From Syntrophomonadaceae bacterium (lineage in GTDB: Bacteria > Bacillota > Dethiobacteria > DTU022), in contig SKPU01000084.1 in the NCBI GenBank assembly GCA_007119335.1, forward strand, positions 1 to 7,906: 7,906 nt of DNA, given 5' to 3'. The notes under the pieces were generated by a model. It did no database searches and was not told the DNA's origin. It was given only the letters and a program-made list of their open reading frames with translations. Position 1 is the first letter of the stretch. Every line of letters begins with the position of its first letter. Shown in pieces: positions 1 to 6,239 of this stretch. A program made the translations under genes and the position numbers.

Positions 1-244
1 CCAGAGCAAAAAAAGCAATAAATAAAACCGGTCTTAAACCCCACAATAAAAAACGGTAAGGAACTTTTGCCACTGCAAAAACCAGCAGGGCAAAAAAAAG
101 CAATACACCAAGCCCACCGAACGTTTGCAGGCTAAAAAGTAAAATTAATATTATTAGCAGGGCTAATATTTTAAAACGCGGATTAAAGCGATGAATCAGG
201 CTTTCGCCTGGCAAATATTGCCCCAGGGTAATGCTTCGGCTCAT
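1..244 (-). CDS. ecfT: ECF transporter transmembrane subunit EcfT, N-terminal part (3' end outside window)
   Basis: Encodes the first 81 residues of EcfT, the integral membrane scaffold that couples the two EcfA ATPases to exchangeable substrate-binding S components for uptake of vitamins or metal ions. Reading back from the ATG, the protein begins MSRSITLGQYLPGESLIHRF, close to the family's usual start (SITLGQY.PG.S.IHRLDPR.K). A hydrophobic helix follows at about residues 25-40 and a second hydrophobic stretch at about 43-59. A basic segment ending LRPVLFIAFFAL leads into the next membrane region at the window edge. No stop codon is reached, so the gene is cut by the window and not broken. 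The start overlaps the ecfA2 stop by one base (TGATG), and AGAGG lies 11 bases upstream. The family is usually about 265 residues, so roughly two thirds lie outside. The cytoplasmic coupling helices that contact the ATPases are not visible. Confidence 0.93.
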   Translation of the reverse strand, partial: MSRSITLGQYLPGESLIHRFNPRFKILALLIILILLFSLQTFGGLGVLLFFALLVFAVAKVPYRFLLWGLRPVLFIAFFAL

Positions 245-1101
245 CAGTCACGCCGCCTCTTAAGCTTCATTATTTCTTCTTTTGCGCCAGAAAGACTATA
301 GACCGCGATATTTACGGGCAAACCAGCTTCAAAAAGATTGTGCATAATTTCCGTAACCGGAGGCAGCGCCAACCCTAACTCATCAAGTTCACTTCGCCTG
401 GTAAATATATCTGCGGCCAGCCCATTCATCACCAAACACCCATCCTTAAGCACTAAAACAGGACCGGCTAAAGCAGCTGCTTCATCAAGATGGTGAGTGG
501 AAATAATCACGGTCAACCGTTCATTACGGTTAAGATATGTAAGCAGTTTAAAAAGGGTTCGCCTACCGGCTGAATCAAGGCCTGCAGTCGGCTCATCAAG
601 GATAAGCACTTCCGGCTCTAACGATAGCACTGCTGCTATGGCCACAAGACGCTTCTGACCTGCACTGAGCTGAAAAGGGTGACGGCCTGCGAATATTTCT
701 GCATCTAGATCAACTTTTTGAAGGGCATCTTTTACCCTATCATGAACCAGGCGTTCTTCCAAACCAAGGTTACGCGGGGCAAAAGCAATCTCATCAAAAA
801 CCGTTTCAGAAAAAAACTGTTCCTCGGGCATTTGAAAAACGAGCCCGATACGTCGTCTTATTTGAAGCAATTTATGCTTGTCAGAACCGATCGCTTCATG
901 ATCGAAGAAAACCCGGCCTGAAGATGGTCTGAGTAAGCCGTTCAGGTGTTGAATCAAGGTAGATTTCCCGGACCCGGATGGACCGATAATCAGAGCAAAA
1001 TCACCTTTTTCAAAACTAAATGTTATATTCCGTAAGGCTTCTTTTGCATATGGCATGCCGGGCATATAAGTATGAGTCAGCTTTTCCGTTCCAATGAACA
1101 T
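244..1101 (-). CDS. ecfA2: ECF transporter ATP-binding subunit EcfA2
   Basis: Second ABC ATPase of the ECF module (285 aa, normal length). It pairs with EcfA1 on the cytoplasmic side of EcfT and powers uptake of substrates held by S components. Visible motifs are Walker A GPSGSGKST (40-48), Q-loop Q90 within VFQMPEEQFFSETV, ABC signature LSAGQ (145-149), Walker B VLILDEP (165-171) with catalytic Glu170, D-loop AGLD, and switch His203. The FQ.PE.Q.F..TV Q-loop and the position after ecfA1 favour EcfA2 over EcfA1. The signature is LSAGQ instead of the commoner LSGGQ/E, a conservative change that should still allow ATP binding. The start ATG overlaps the 3' end of ecfA1 by 25 bases, with GGTGG 7 bases upstream, so translation is probably coupled. 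The stop overlaps the ecfT start. Which substrate is transported cannot be told, because no S component is present here. Confidence 0.95.
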   Translation of the reverse strand: MFIGTEKLTHTYMPGMPYAKEALRNITFSFEKGDFALIIGPSGSGKSTLIQHLNGLLRPSSGRVFFDHEAIGSDKHKLLQIRRRIGLVFQMPEEQFFSETVFDEIAFAPRNLGLEERLVHDRVKDALQKVDLDAEIFAGRHPFQLSAGQKRLVAIAAVLSLEPEVLILDEPTAGLDSAGRRTLFKLLTYLNRNERLTVIISTHHLDEAAALAGPVLVLKDGCLVMNGLAADIFTRRSELDELGLALPPVTEIMHNLFEAGLPVNIAVYSLSGAKEEIMKLKRRRD

Positions 1102-1937
1102 ATGCTGTCCACCAACTCCCGGCTGTATAGTAATTGTGGCGCCAACGGATAACCATCTTCGCGAAGCATGGCTGCCAGCTCTACCGCAGCAGGACCCTGC
1201 AAACCTAGCTTGTGAATCATTTCCAGATCGGTCAGAATCTCTTCCGGAGGACCCTGCCCAACAATCCGGCCTTCACTTAAAACAACAACCCGGTCGGCAG
1301 CCGCCGCTTCTTCCGGAAAATGAGTTACATGGATCACTGCAAGCCCCTGGTTGTTATTTAAATCCCTAACAGTGGCGTTTACCTCCCGCCGGCCCGCAGG
1401 ATCGAGCATAGATGTGGGTTCGTCCATCAAAATACACCGCGGCTCCATAGCCAAAACACCGGCAATAGCCACTCTCTGCTTTTCTCCACCGGATAACAAA
1501 TGAGGTGGTTGGCGAAGCAACCCCTCAAGACCGAGTAAGCGGGCTACATCATCAACCCGCTGGCGGATTATTTTCGATGGTAAAGCCAGGTTTTCCAGAC
1601 CGAAAGCAATATCTTCCTCAACTGTTGTAGCCACTAACTGATTGTCAGGGTTTTGAAAAATCATACCGCACATCCGCCGGATCTGTGAAATTTCCTCTTC
1701 ACAATCAGTAGAAATGCCCTCAACCATGACCTCGCCAGTATAAGGTGTTAACAGGGCATTAAATAACTTCAATAAAGTAGTTTTTCCGGAACCATTCGGC
1801 CCAATCAAGGCTACATACTCTCCCTGTTTTACAGCCAGATTAATCCCGGAAAGCGCGGGAGAAGCACTTGTTTCTTCTCCCGTATAATAAAACTCTACTG
1901 CTTTGGCTTCAACAATTGCACTAGGCGCACTAAACAT
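1077..1937 (-). CDS. ecfA1: ECF transporter ATP-binding subunit EcfA1
   Basis: First ABC ATPase of the ECF module (286 aa, normal length). With EcfA2 it forms the ATPase heterodimer that drives the EcfT-S component complex. Motifs are Walker A GPNGSGKTT (46-54), Q-loop Q95 within the EcfA1-typical MIFQNPDNQLVATTVEEDIA, signature LSGGE (148-152), Walker B CILMDEP (168-174) with Glu173, and switch His206. A C-terminal region after about residue 225 is typical of this subfamily. The gene begins 8 bases after the rplQ stop, leaving no room for a terminator, so it is probably co-transcribed with the alpha operon. No good Shine-Dalgarno precedes the ATG and no alternative start lies in frame just downstream, so translation is likely coupled to rplQ. 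The first dozen residues (SAPSAIVEAKA) are slightly longer than in many homologues, so the exact start is a little uncertain. Confidence 0.95.
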   Translation of the reverse strand: MFSAPSAIVEAKAVEFYYTGEETSASPALSGINLAVKQGEYVALIGPNGSGKTTLLKLFNALLTPYTGEVMVEGISTDCEEEISQIRRMCGMIFQNPDNQLVATTVEEDIAFGLENLALPSKIIRQRVDDVARLLGLEGLLRQPPHLLSGGEKQRVAIAGVLAMEPRCILMDEPTSMLDPAGRREVNATVRDLNNNQGLAVIHVTHFPEEAAAADRVVVLSEGRIVGQGPPEEILTDLEMIHKLGLQGPAAVELAAMLREDGYPLAPQLLYSRELVDSICSLERKS

Positions 1938-1945
1938 CTTTTAAA

Positions 1946-2287
1946 TTATTCAACAAGCTCCAAAATTACCATCGGAGCCCCGTCTCCCCGCCTCGAACCT
2001 TTTGGAATAATGCGGATATAACCACCTTCCCGGCCTGCCATTCTTGGACCGGTTTGTTCAAAAAGGTTTTTTACCACATCTTCATCAGTCAAAAAGGACA
2101 TTGCCTGACGGCGAGCATGAATATCCTCTCGCTTGGCTAAAGTGATCATTTTTTCAGCCATTGGTCTAATCGCTGAAGCTCTGGCAGCTGTAGTTTCCAT
2201 TCTCCCATGGCGTAATAAATTTGTAACCAGGCCGCGCAATAGGGCTCGCCTGGGGCCGCTTTTTCGACTGAGCTTCTGGTATGACAT
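1946..2287 (-). CDS. rplQ: 50S ribosomal protein L17
   Basis: L17 (bL17, 113 aa, bacterial core length) is a large-subunit protein near the nascent chain exit region. The N-terminus [20 protein letters not shown] followed by [17 protein letters not shown] is the family's diagnostic block. It has the conserved TLAKRED-like segment ([15 protein letters not shown]) and the C-terminal [23 protein letters not shown] pattern. ATG has an AGGAGG 9 bases upstream. It follows rpoA by 22 bases, the universal rpoA-rplQ order that closes the alpha operon. The ECF genes start only 8 bases beyond its stop, so the transcript appears to continue. Nothing is unusual in the protein. Confidence 0.98.
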   Translation of the reverse strand: MSYQKLSRKSGPRRALLRGLVTNLLRHGRMETTAARASAIRPMAEKMITLAKREDIHARRQAMSFLTDEDVVKNLFEQTGPRMAGREGGYIRIIPKGSRRGDGAPMVILELVE

Positions 2288-2296
2288 TCTAGGTTT

Positions 2297-2302
2297 CCTC
2301 CT
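2297..2302 (-). promoter_or_regulatory. Ribosome binding site of rplQ
   Basis: AGGAGG on the minus strand, 9 bases before the rplQ ATG, within the 22-base rpoA-rplQ gap. It is a near-perfect anti-16S match at good spacing and fixes the L17 start. Confidence 0.85.
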
Positions 2303-2309
2303 TGAAGGC

Positions 2310-3257
2310 TTACTCTCTGCTGCGGTTGAAGCTTAAACCAAGCTCATCAAGCTTGTTTTCTACTTCTTCCAGCGATTTCTTGCCCAGGTTGCGTACTTTC
2401 ATCATTTCTTCTTCTGGTTTGCGTACCAATTCCCCTACCTTGTTAATACCTGCCCGTTTAAGGCAGTTGTATGAACGTACCGAAAGGTCCAACTCTTCTA
2501 TAGTCATTTCAAGGATGCGTTCAAGGTCTTCTTCCTTGCGGTCAGAAGTAATCTCTACATCGTCAACCTGTTCGGTAAGGCTGATAAACAGTGAAATATG
2601 AGTATTCAATATCTTGGCAGCCAAACTAACAGCTTCATCAGGCTGAATGCTGCCGTCAGTCCAGATGTCCAAAGTCAGCTTATCATAATCGGTTATCTGA
2701 CCAACCCTGGTATTTTCAACATGATAATTAACCTTACGGATCGGTGAAAACATTGAATCTACAGGGATTACTCCAATCGGCTGCTGCGGAATTTTGTTTC
2801 TCTCCGCAGGGACATATCCCCGCCCGTTGACGGCTGTCATTTCCATGTACAGCCTGGAGTTTTGTTCCAACGTGCAGATATGGTCATTTTCACTTAAGAT
2901 CTCAACATCGGAAGGCGCTTTAATATCCTTGGCCTTGACCGCCCCGGCTTGATCGGTATCAATAATTAGGGTTTGCGGCTCCTCCGAGTGAATTTTTAAC
3001 GAAATAGTCTTTAAGTTGAGAATGATTTCTATCGTATCTTCCAGCACCCCGGGCAGGTTAGAAAATTCATGTAAAGCCCCGTCAAACTTAACACTGGTTA
3101 CTGCCGCTCCGGGCAGCGATGACAATAGTATTCTACGCAAAGCATTACCCAGGGTAGTTCCGTAACCTCTTTCCAGAGGTTCAGCAACAAATTGGCCGTA
3201 ATTCTGTTGATTATCTCTTTTTGTACACTCAATTTTTGGCTTTTCTATTTCAATCAT
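2310..3257 (-). CDS. rpoA: DNA-directed RNA polymerase subunit alpha
   Basis: Alpha subunit (315 aa, usual Firmicute length). It dimerises to nucleate assembly of beta and beta', and its C-terminal domain contacts UP elements and activators. The N-terminal domain (about 1-230) has the dimerisation/assembly block [20 protein letters not shown] (23-42) and the PVD..FSPI.KVNY segment (165-178). An acidic linker (about 233-248) leads to the C-terminal domain (about 250-310). That domain contains [16 protein letters not shown], where Arg261 matches E. coli Arg265, the key DNA contact, and [14 protein letters not shown] (290-303), the second helix-hairpin-helix region. All core features are intact. 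It lies 52 bases after rpsD, the largest gap in the window, with a possible hairpin over its ribosome binding site. The S13-S11-S4-alpha-L17 order is the classic alpha operon. Confidence 0.99.
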   Translation of the reverse strand: MIEIEKPKIECTKRDNQQNYGQFVAEPLERGYGTTLGNALRRILLSSLPGAAVTSVKFDGALHEFSNLPGVLEDTIEIILNLKTISLKIHSEEPQTLIIDTDQAGAVKAKDIKAPSDVEILSENDHICTLEQNSRLYMEMTAVNGRGYVPAERNKIPQQPIGVIPVDSMFSPIRKVNYHVENTRVGQITDYDKLTLDIWTDGSIQPDEAVSLAAKILNTHISLFISLTEQVDDVEITSDRKEEDLERILEMTIEELDLSVRSYNCLKRAGINKVGELVRKPEEEMMKVRNLGKKSLEEVENKLDELGLSFNRSRE

Positions 3258-3271
3258 AATGTTTCCTATTT

Positions 3272-3298
3272 ACCCTCCTTGCTTAATATATTGAGGGT
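3272..3298 (-). promoter_or_regulatory. Possible hairpin covering the rpoA Shine-Dalgarno
   Basis: In the rpsD-rpoA gap the minus-strand RNA reads ACCCUC, then a 15-base AU-rich loop, then GAGGGU: a perfect 6-bp stem. The downstream arm overlaps the strong AAGGAGGG (3273-3280), so folding would hide that site. A weaker AGGA lies closer to the ATG, about 6 bases away. There is no U-run after the stem, so it does not look like a terminator. The complementarity is seen directly; a regulatory role is inference, and a 6-bp stem with a 15-base loop could be chance. Confidence 0.3.
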
Positions 3299-3309
3299 GC
3301 AGTATTCAA

Positions 3310-3936
3310 TTACCGGGAATAAAGCTCCACAATAAGGTGCTCGGTTACCGGCACATCAATCTCATCGCGTTGGGGCATCCTTAAGACCCGCCCCTGAAGC
3401 TTTTCATGATCCACTTCCAGCCAGTCCACTGTCCCCTGTTGATCTCTAGCTTCGGTAATTTCTTTAAACACCGGTTTGTTCTTCCGGTTCTCCCGAACTG
3501 CAATTACGTCGCCAACCTTGATCAAGTAAGATGGAATATCCACTTTACGTCCGTTGACTTCGAAATGACCATGATTAATTAATTGCCTTGCTTCCGCGCG
3601 GGATCTTCCTAATCCGAGGCGATAGGCAACATTGTCCAGACGACTTTCTAAAAGCTGTATTAAAATTTCACCGGTTACACCTCTGCGGCGATCAGCTTCT
3701 TTAAAATACCGGCGAAACTGTCTTTCCATAACACCGTAGATGCGCCGTGCTTTTTGTTTTTCACGAAGCTGCATTCCATATTCTGAAAACTTCTGCCGAG
3801 CCTGCCCGTGCTCTCCCGGCGGGTAAGCATGGCGCACTACACCACATTTATCAGAATAACAACGATCACCTTTTAAATAAAGCTTATCTTTTTCTCTTCG
3901 ACACAAACGACAAACTGCTTCTGTATGGCGTCCCAT
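3310..3936 (-). CDS. rpsD: 30S ribosomal protein S4, zinc-binding type
   Basis: S4 (uS4, 208 aa) is a primary 16S rRNA binder that starts assembly of the 5' domain of the small subunit; in some bacteria it also represses its own mRNA. The N-terminal domain carries a zinc-type Cys set: C9-x2-C12, C26, C31 (AVCRLCRRE...GDRCYSDKC). This is the C+ form of S4. The S4 RNA-binding domain runs from about residue 98 to 160 ([20 protein letters not shown], then [20 protein letters not shown]). The C-terminus ends IVELYSR as usual. The ATG is preceded directly by an in-frame TAA, so no earlier start exists. AGGAGG lies 15 bases upstream, an unusually long spacing. Its place between rpsK and rpoA is common in clostridia, whereas Bacillus keeps rpsD elsewhere. 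Confidence 0.98.
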   Translation of the reverse strand: MGRHTEAVCRLCRREKDKLYLKGDRCYSDKCGVVRHAYPPGEHGQARQKFSEYGMQLREKQKARRIYGVMERQFRRYFKEADRRRGVTGEILIQLLESRLDNVAYRLGLGRSRAEARQLINHGHFEVNGRKVDIPSYLIKVGDVIAVRENRKNKPVFKEITEARDQQGTVDWLEVDHEKLQGRVLRMPQRDEIDVPVTEHLIVELYSR

Positions 3937-3951
3937 TTAGTTAATGTTACA

Positions 3952-3957
3952 CCTCCT
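3952..3957 (-). promoter_or_regulatory. Ribosome binding site of rpsD, long spacing
   Basis: AGGAGG (within AAGGAGGTG) lies 15 bases before the rpsD ATG in the 34-base rpsK-rpsD gap. The match to the 16S rRNA tail is excellent but the spacing is longer than the usual 5-10 bases. No alternative in-frame start lies between them, because TAA immediately precedes ATG. Confidence 0.7.
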
Positions 3958-3970
3958 TCAGTTAAAAAAG

Positions 3971-4366
3971 CTAGACCCTCCGCCTTTTTGGCGGACGGCA
4001 TCCGTTATGTGGTATCGGGGTAACATCTTTTATTGCATTGACTTCCAGACCGGCTGCCTGTAGAGAGCGGATGGCCGCTTCACGACCAGCACCCGGACCC
4101 TTAACATAAACTTCAACCTGCCTCATACCATGATCAGTCGCTACCTTAGCTGCGGTCTCAGCAGCAAGTTGGGCGGCAAAAGGAGTTGACTTTCGGGATC
4201 CTTTAAACCCAACGTTACCGGCACTTGACCAGGATATACCATTTCCGGCTTCGTCTGTGATGTTTATAAACGTGTTATTAAAGGTCGATTTGATATGAGC
4301 AACCCCGCGCTCTACATTTTTCCTCTCGCGCCGTTTAGTGCGGGTAGTCGTTTTTTTCTTAACCAC
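3971..4366 (-). CDS. rpsK: 30S ribosomal protein S11
   Basis: S11 (uS11, 131 aa) lies on the platform of the small subunit next to the mRNA exit region and the 3' end of 16S rRNA. The basic N-terminal tail ([15 protein letters not shown]) is followed by the hallmark [20 protein letters not shown], then [34 protein letters not shown] and the invariant C-terminus [18 protein letters not shown]. The start is GTG: an in-frame TAG lies three codons upstream and GGGAGG sits 12 bases before it, so no earlier start is possible. It lies between rpsM and rpsD in normal alpha-operon order with gaps of about 31 and 34 bases. Confidence 0.98.
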   Translation of the reverse strand: MVKKKTTTRTKRRERKNVERGVAHIKSTFNNTFINITDEAGNGISWSSAGNVGFKGSRKSTPFAAQLAAETAAKVATDHGMRQVEVYVKGPGAGREAAIRSLQAAGLEVNAIKDVTPIPHNGCRPPKRRRV

Positions 4367-4397
4367 TGTATACTATTTCCTCCCTTCTAAAAAAATT

Positions 4398-4769
4398 CTA
4401 TGTCTTGCGACGGATACCGACTGTCTTACGCGCACCCTTGCGGCTACGGGCGTTATTTTTGGTTTTCTGTCCCCGCACCGGTAGGCCGCGTCGATGTCTA
4501 ATTCCGCGATAACTGCTGATTTCAACCAGTCTTTTGATATTTAAAGCTACCTCGCGGCGCAAATCACCCTCGACATTATAATTTTTGTCGATAAACTCCC
4601 GCAGACGGCCCAATTCATCCTCAGTCAAATCCCTCACCCTGGTCTCGGAACTTATTCCGGTATGGGAAAGGATCGACACTGCCCTGCTTCGTCCGATTCC
4701 ATAAATATAACTCAAAGCTATTTCTACTCTTTTTTCACGCGGTAAGTCTACACCTGCAATTCTGGCCAA
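4398..4769 (-). CDS. rpsM: 30S ribosomal protein S13
   Basis: S13 (uS13, 123 aa) lies in the head of the small subunit. It forms intersubunit bridges, and its basic tail reaches the P-site tRNA. The N-terminus [20 protein letters not shown] and the helix-two-turn-helix block [14 protein letters not shown] (22-35) are diagnostic, as are [18 protein letters not shown] and [25 protein letters not shown]. The tail ends [11 protein letters not shown] in place of the commoner PRKTVAGKKK, a variation that keeps the charge. The start is TTG: the universal MARIAG begins exactly here, and AAGGAGGTG lies upstream with the AGGAGG core 10 bases away. It opens the alpha operon after rpmJ. No S4-type pseudoknot operator could be recognised by eye in the 45-base gap. 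Confidence 0.98.
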   Translation of the reverse strand: MARIAGVDLPREKRVEIALSYIYGIGRSRAVSILSHTGISSETRVRDLTEDELGRLREFIDKNYNVEGDLRREVALNIKRLVEISSYRGIRHRRGLPVRGQKTKNNARSRKGARKTVGIRRKT

Positions 4770-4777
4770 TCGTTTAA

Positions 4778-4786
4778 CACCTCCTT
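4778..4786 (-). promoter_or_regulatory. Ribosome binding site fixing the TTG start of rpsM
   Basis: AAGGAGGTG in the 45-base rpmJ-rpsM gap, with its AGGAGG core 10 bases before the TTG. Its strength offsets the weak start codon and confirms it, since the protein must begin MARIAG at this point. Confidence 0.85.
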
Positions 4787-4814
4787 GGGCATAATCCCCC
4801 TGACTTCAACAATC

Positions 4815-4928
4815 TTAACCCTGTCTTTGCTTATGCTTAGGGTTTTGACAAATAACAACAACCATGCCCTTGCGCCGGATTATCTTACATCTTTCACACA
4901 TCTTCTTCACAGAGGGCCTCACCTTCAT
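4815..4928 (-). CDS. rpmJ: 50S ribosomal protein L36, zinc-binding type
   Basis: Small gene read directly from the sequence: 37 codons plus TAA. L36 (bL36) is the smallest large-subunit protein and stabilises 23S rRNA folding. The translation begins [20 protein letters not shown] and continues [17 protein letters not shown], the standard full length. The zinc ribbon ligands C11, C14, C27 and H32 are all present, so this is the C+ form. The ATG lies 14 bases after the infA stop. Its AGGAGG overlaps that stop (TAAGGAGG) and is 9 bases from the ATG. The infA-rpmJ-rpsM order is conserved in Firmicutes. The only slight oddity is Gln28, where Lys or Glu is more usual. Confidence 0.98.
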   Translation of the reverse strand: MKVRPSVKKMCERCKIIRRKGMVVVICQNPKHKQRQG

Positions 4929-4942
4929 GATAGCGAACCTCC

Positions 4943-5164
4943 TTACTTGTAGCGGTAGGTAATGCGTCCCCGAGTTAAATCGTAAGGCGATAGTTCAACC
5001 AAAACCCTGTCGCCCGGCAGAATGCGAATAAAATTCATCCGGATTTTGCCCGATACATGAGCCAGAATCTTGTGCCCGTTCTTCAACTCAACCCGGAACA
5101 TGGCATTCGGCAGCGGTTCGACAACAGTGCCTTCTACTTCAACCACATCTTTTTTCTTGCTCAT
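4943..5164 (-). CDS. infA: Translation initiation factor IF-1
   Basis: IF-1 (73 aa, usual length 71-73) is a single OB-fold (S1-type) protein. It occupies the ribosomal A site during initiation and supports IF-2 and IF-3. The sequence [20 protein letters not shown], then [31 protein letters not shown] and the C-terminal [13 protein letters not shown] cover the whole family signature. I chose the ATG at 5164. An in-frame TTG at 5176 would add four residues, but it lies one base from the AAGGAGGT, too close to be used. The AGGAGG is 13 bases from the chosen ATG, rather long, and is embedded in the last codons of the upstream KOW gene (AAG GAG GTT TGA). That suggests coupled translation; the gap between the two genes is 8 bases. 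Confidence 0.97.
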   Translation of the reverse strand: MSKKKDVVEVEGTVVEPLPNAMFRVELKNGHKILAHVSGKIRMNFIRILPGDRVLVELSPYDLTRGRITYRYK

Positions 5165-5172
5165 GTTACCAG

Positions 5173-5460
5173 TCAAACCTCCTTTTCAGGAATCCCGGTT
5201 TCCGGTACCAGATTTTTCAAAAATTCGATGACCTGACTATCACTTAAACTTTTAGTCTCAAGCAGCTCGCCCAAATCCGTCCTGCGCTCATATGGTTGAA
5301 GATGGGCCTTGTTTTTCTTCTTCGGCCGATCCAGAGGACGACTGCGTCCGTCAACAAGGAACACGTATTTGTGGTCCATCTCCCGGAGAACCAGATAATG
5401 CTTTCCTTTATCTCGACCGGCCAGAGAACGGACCAATTGACCTGGTTGCAATTCTACCAT
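5173..5460 (-). CDS. KOW-domain RNA-binding protein (L14e/L6e-like) between map and infA
   Basis: A 95-residue basic protein with an N-terminal KOW motif at about residues 5-25 ([20 protein letters not shown]), then an SH3-like beta strand segment ([20 protein letters not shown]) and a lysine-rich patch. The acidic, probably helical C-terminal half ([20 protein letters not shown]) is typical of the family. Homologues sit at this same place in many Firmicutes (I recall ybzG in B. subtilis) and resemble eukaryotic/archaeal L14e-type ribosomal proteins. RNA or ribosome binding is expected, but the exact role is not established. ATG at 5460 is chosen because AAGGAGG lies 8 bases upstream, overlapping the map stop, and the family starts [10 protein letters not shown] longer frame upstream runs inside map. 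The 3' end carries the ribosome binding site of infA. Confidence 0.9.
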   Translation of the reverse strand: MVELQPGQLVRSLAGRDKGKHYLVLREMDHKYVFLVDGRSRPLDRPKKKNKAHLQPYERRTDLGELLETKSLSDSQVIEFLKNLVPETGIPEKEV

Positions 5461-5468
5461 TGCCTCGC

Positions 5469-5475
5469 CCTCCTT
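5469..5475 (-). promoter_or_regulatory. Ribosome binding site of the KOW gene, over the map stop
   Basis: AAGGAGG lies 8 bases before the ATG of the KOW gene and shares bases with the map TAA stop. It decides this start against a 34-residue in-frame extension and indicates translational coupling to map. Confidence 0.85.
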
Positions 5476-6229
5476 AAAGAAGGTTGGTAGAGGTAAGGAT
5501 TTCGGTTCCGTTATTTCCCAATGCCACAGTGTGCTCAAAATGAGCAGAGAGACTGCCATCACTGGTAACTACGGTCCACTGATCATCGCAAACCTCAACT
5601 TCCCAACTGCCGGCATTAACCATTGGTTCAATTGCCAGTACTATTCCCGGCTGCAATAATGGACCACGTCCCGGTAAACCAAAGTTCGGCACCTGTGGTT
5701 CTTCATGCATGTCTTCACCAATACCATGGCCCACATAATTTCGGACCACTGAAAACGAGTGCTCTTCAACATAGCTCTGAACCGCGTAAGAAATATCTGA
5801 AAGCCTTTTACCGATTTGCATTGCCTCAATCGCTCGTTGCAGAGATGCTTTTGTCACATCAATTAACCTTTGGGCCTGCGCTGATATCTCGCCTGCCGGA
5901 TAAGTGGCAGCAGCATCACCGTAATAACCCTTCAAACGAGCACCAACATCAATGCTGATTATATCGCCCTCTTTAAGTTTACGCAAGCCTGGTATCCCAT
6001 GAACAACCTCGTTATTTACAGCAACACATATTGATGCCGGAAAATTATGATACCCCAGAAAGGCAGGTTCAGCTCCATACTTGCGGATACATTTTTCCGC
6101 AATCTTATCCAGTTTACCGGTGGTTACACCAACTTTAACTGCTTTCTCCATTTCATGATGCACTTCAGCGACAATCTTTCCCGCTTCTCGCATCAATTTT
6201 ATTTCTCGCGCTGACTTGAGCTTCATCAT
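5474..6229 (-). CDS. map: Type I methionine aminopeptidase
   Basis: Removes the initiator methionine from nascent proteins when the second residue is small; a cytosolic dinuclear metalloenzyme of the pita-bread fold. The protein has 251 aa, the usual type Ia length, without an N-terminal SH3-binding extension. All five metal ligands are visible: D94 (SIDVGA), D105 (GDAAATY), H168 (YVGHGIG), E201 (AIEPM) and E232 (HFEHTV). Substrate-site histidines H77 (VVHGIPG) and H175 (MHEEPQVPN) are also present. The start is ATG at 6229, with a second ATG directly after it. No Shine-Dalgarno is evident, unlike nearly all neighbours, and the secY stop is only 10 bases upstream, so coupling to secY is likely. 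In most Firmicutes adk lies between secY and map; here it is absent. Confidence 0.97.
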   Translation of the reverse strand: MMKLKSAREIKLMREAGKIVAEVHHEMEKAVKVGVTTGKLDKIAEKCIRKYGAEPAFLGYHNFPASICVAVNNEVVHGIPGLRKLKEGDIISIDVGARLKGYYGDAAATYPAGEISAQAQRLIDVTKASLQRAIEAMQIGKRLSDISYAVQSYVEEHSFSVVRNYVGHGIGEDMHEEPQVPNFGLPGRGPLLQPGIVLAIEPMVNAGSWEVEVCDDQWTVVTSDGSLSAHFEHTVALGNNGTEILTSTNLL

Positions 6230-6239
6230 ATAGCTTTCA

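Noticed and set aside
2330..2365. Repeated AAGCTT/AAGCTC stretches near the 3' end of rpoA
   Set aside because: They are explained by coding for the repeated Lys/Leu/Asp-rich end of the alpha C-terminal domain; not a repeat element.
718..2601. Plus-strand open frames at 718-921, 1094-1369, 2133-2336 and 2302-2601
   Set aside because: All lie antisense inside ecfA2, ecfA1, rplQ and rpoA, have no recognisable domains or convincing ribosome binding sites, and the opposite strand is fully explained by conserved genes.
4770..4814. Possible promoter or S4 operator before rpsM
   Set aside because: A TTGAAG hexamer is present but no spaced TATAAT-like box, and no nested pseudoknot could be drawn with confidence.
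5165..5176. TTG start four codons upstream of the chosen infA start
   Set aside because: It lies one base from AAGGAGGT, too close for initiation, and IF-1 proteins begin MSKK/MAKE-like at the chosen ATG.
5461..5562. 34-residue N-terminal extension of the KOW protein
   Set aside because: The extension overlaps the 3' end of map, and a strong ribosome binding site sits 8 bases before the internal ATG where the family normally begins.
5641..5829. Second minus-strand frame of 62 codons inside map
   Set aside because: Lies entirely within map in another frame; map has all catalytic residues in its own frame, so there is no frameshift to explain.
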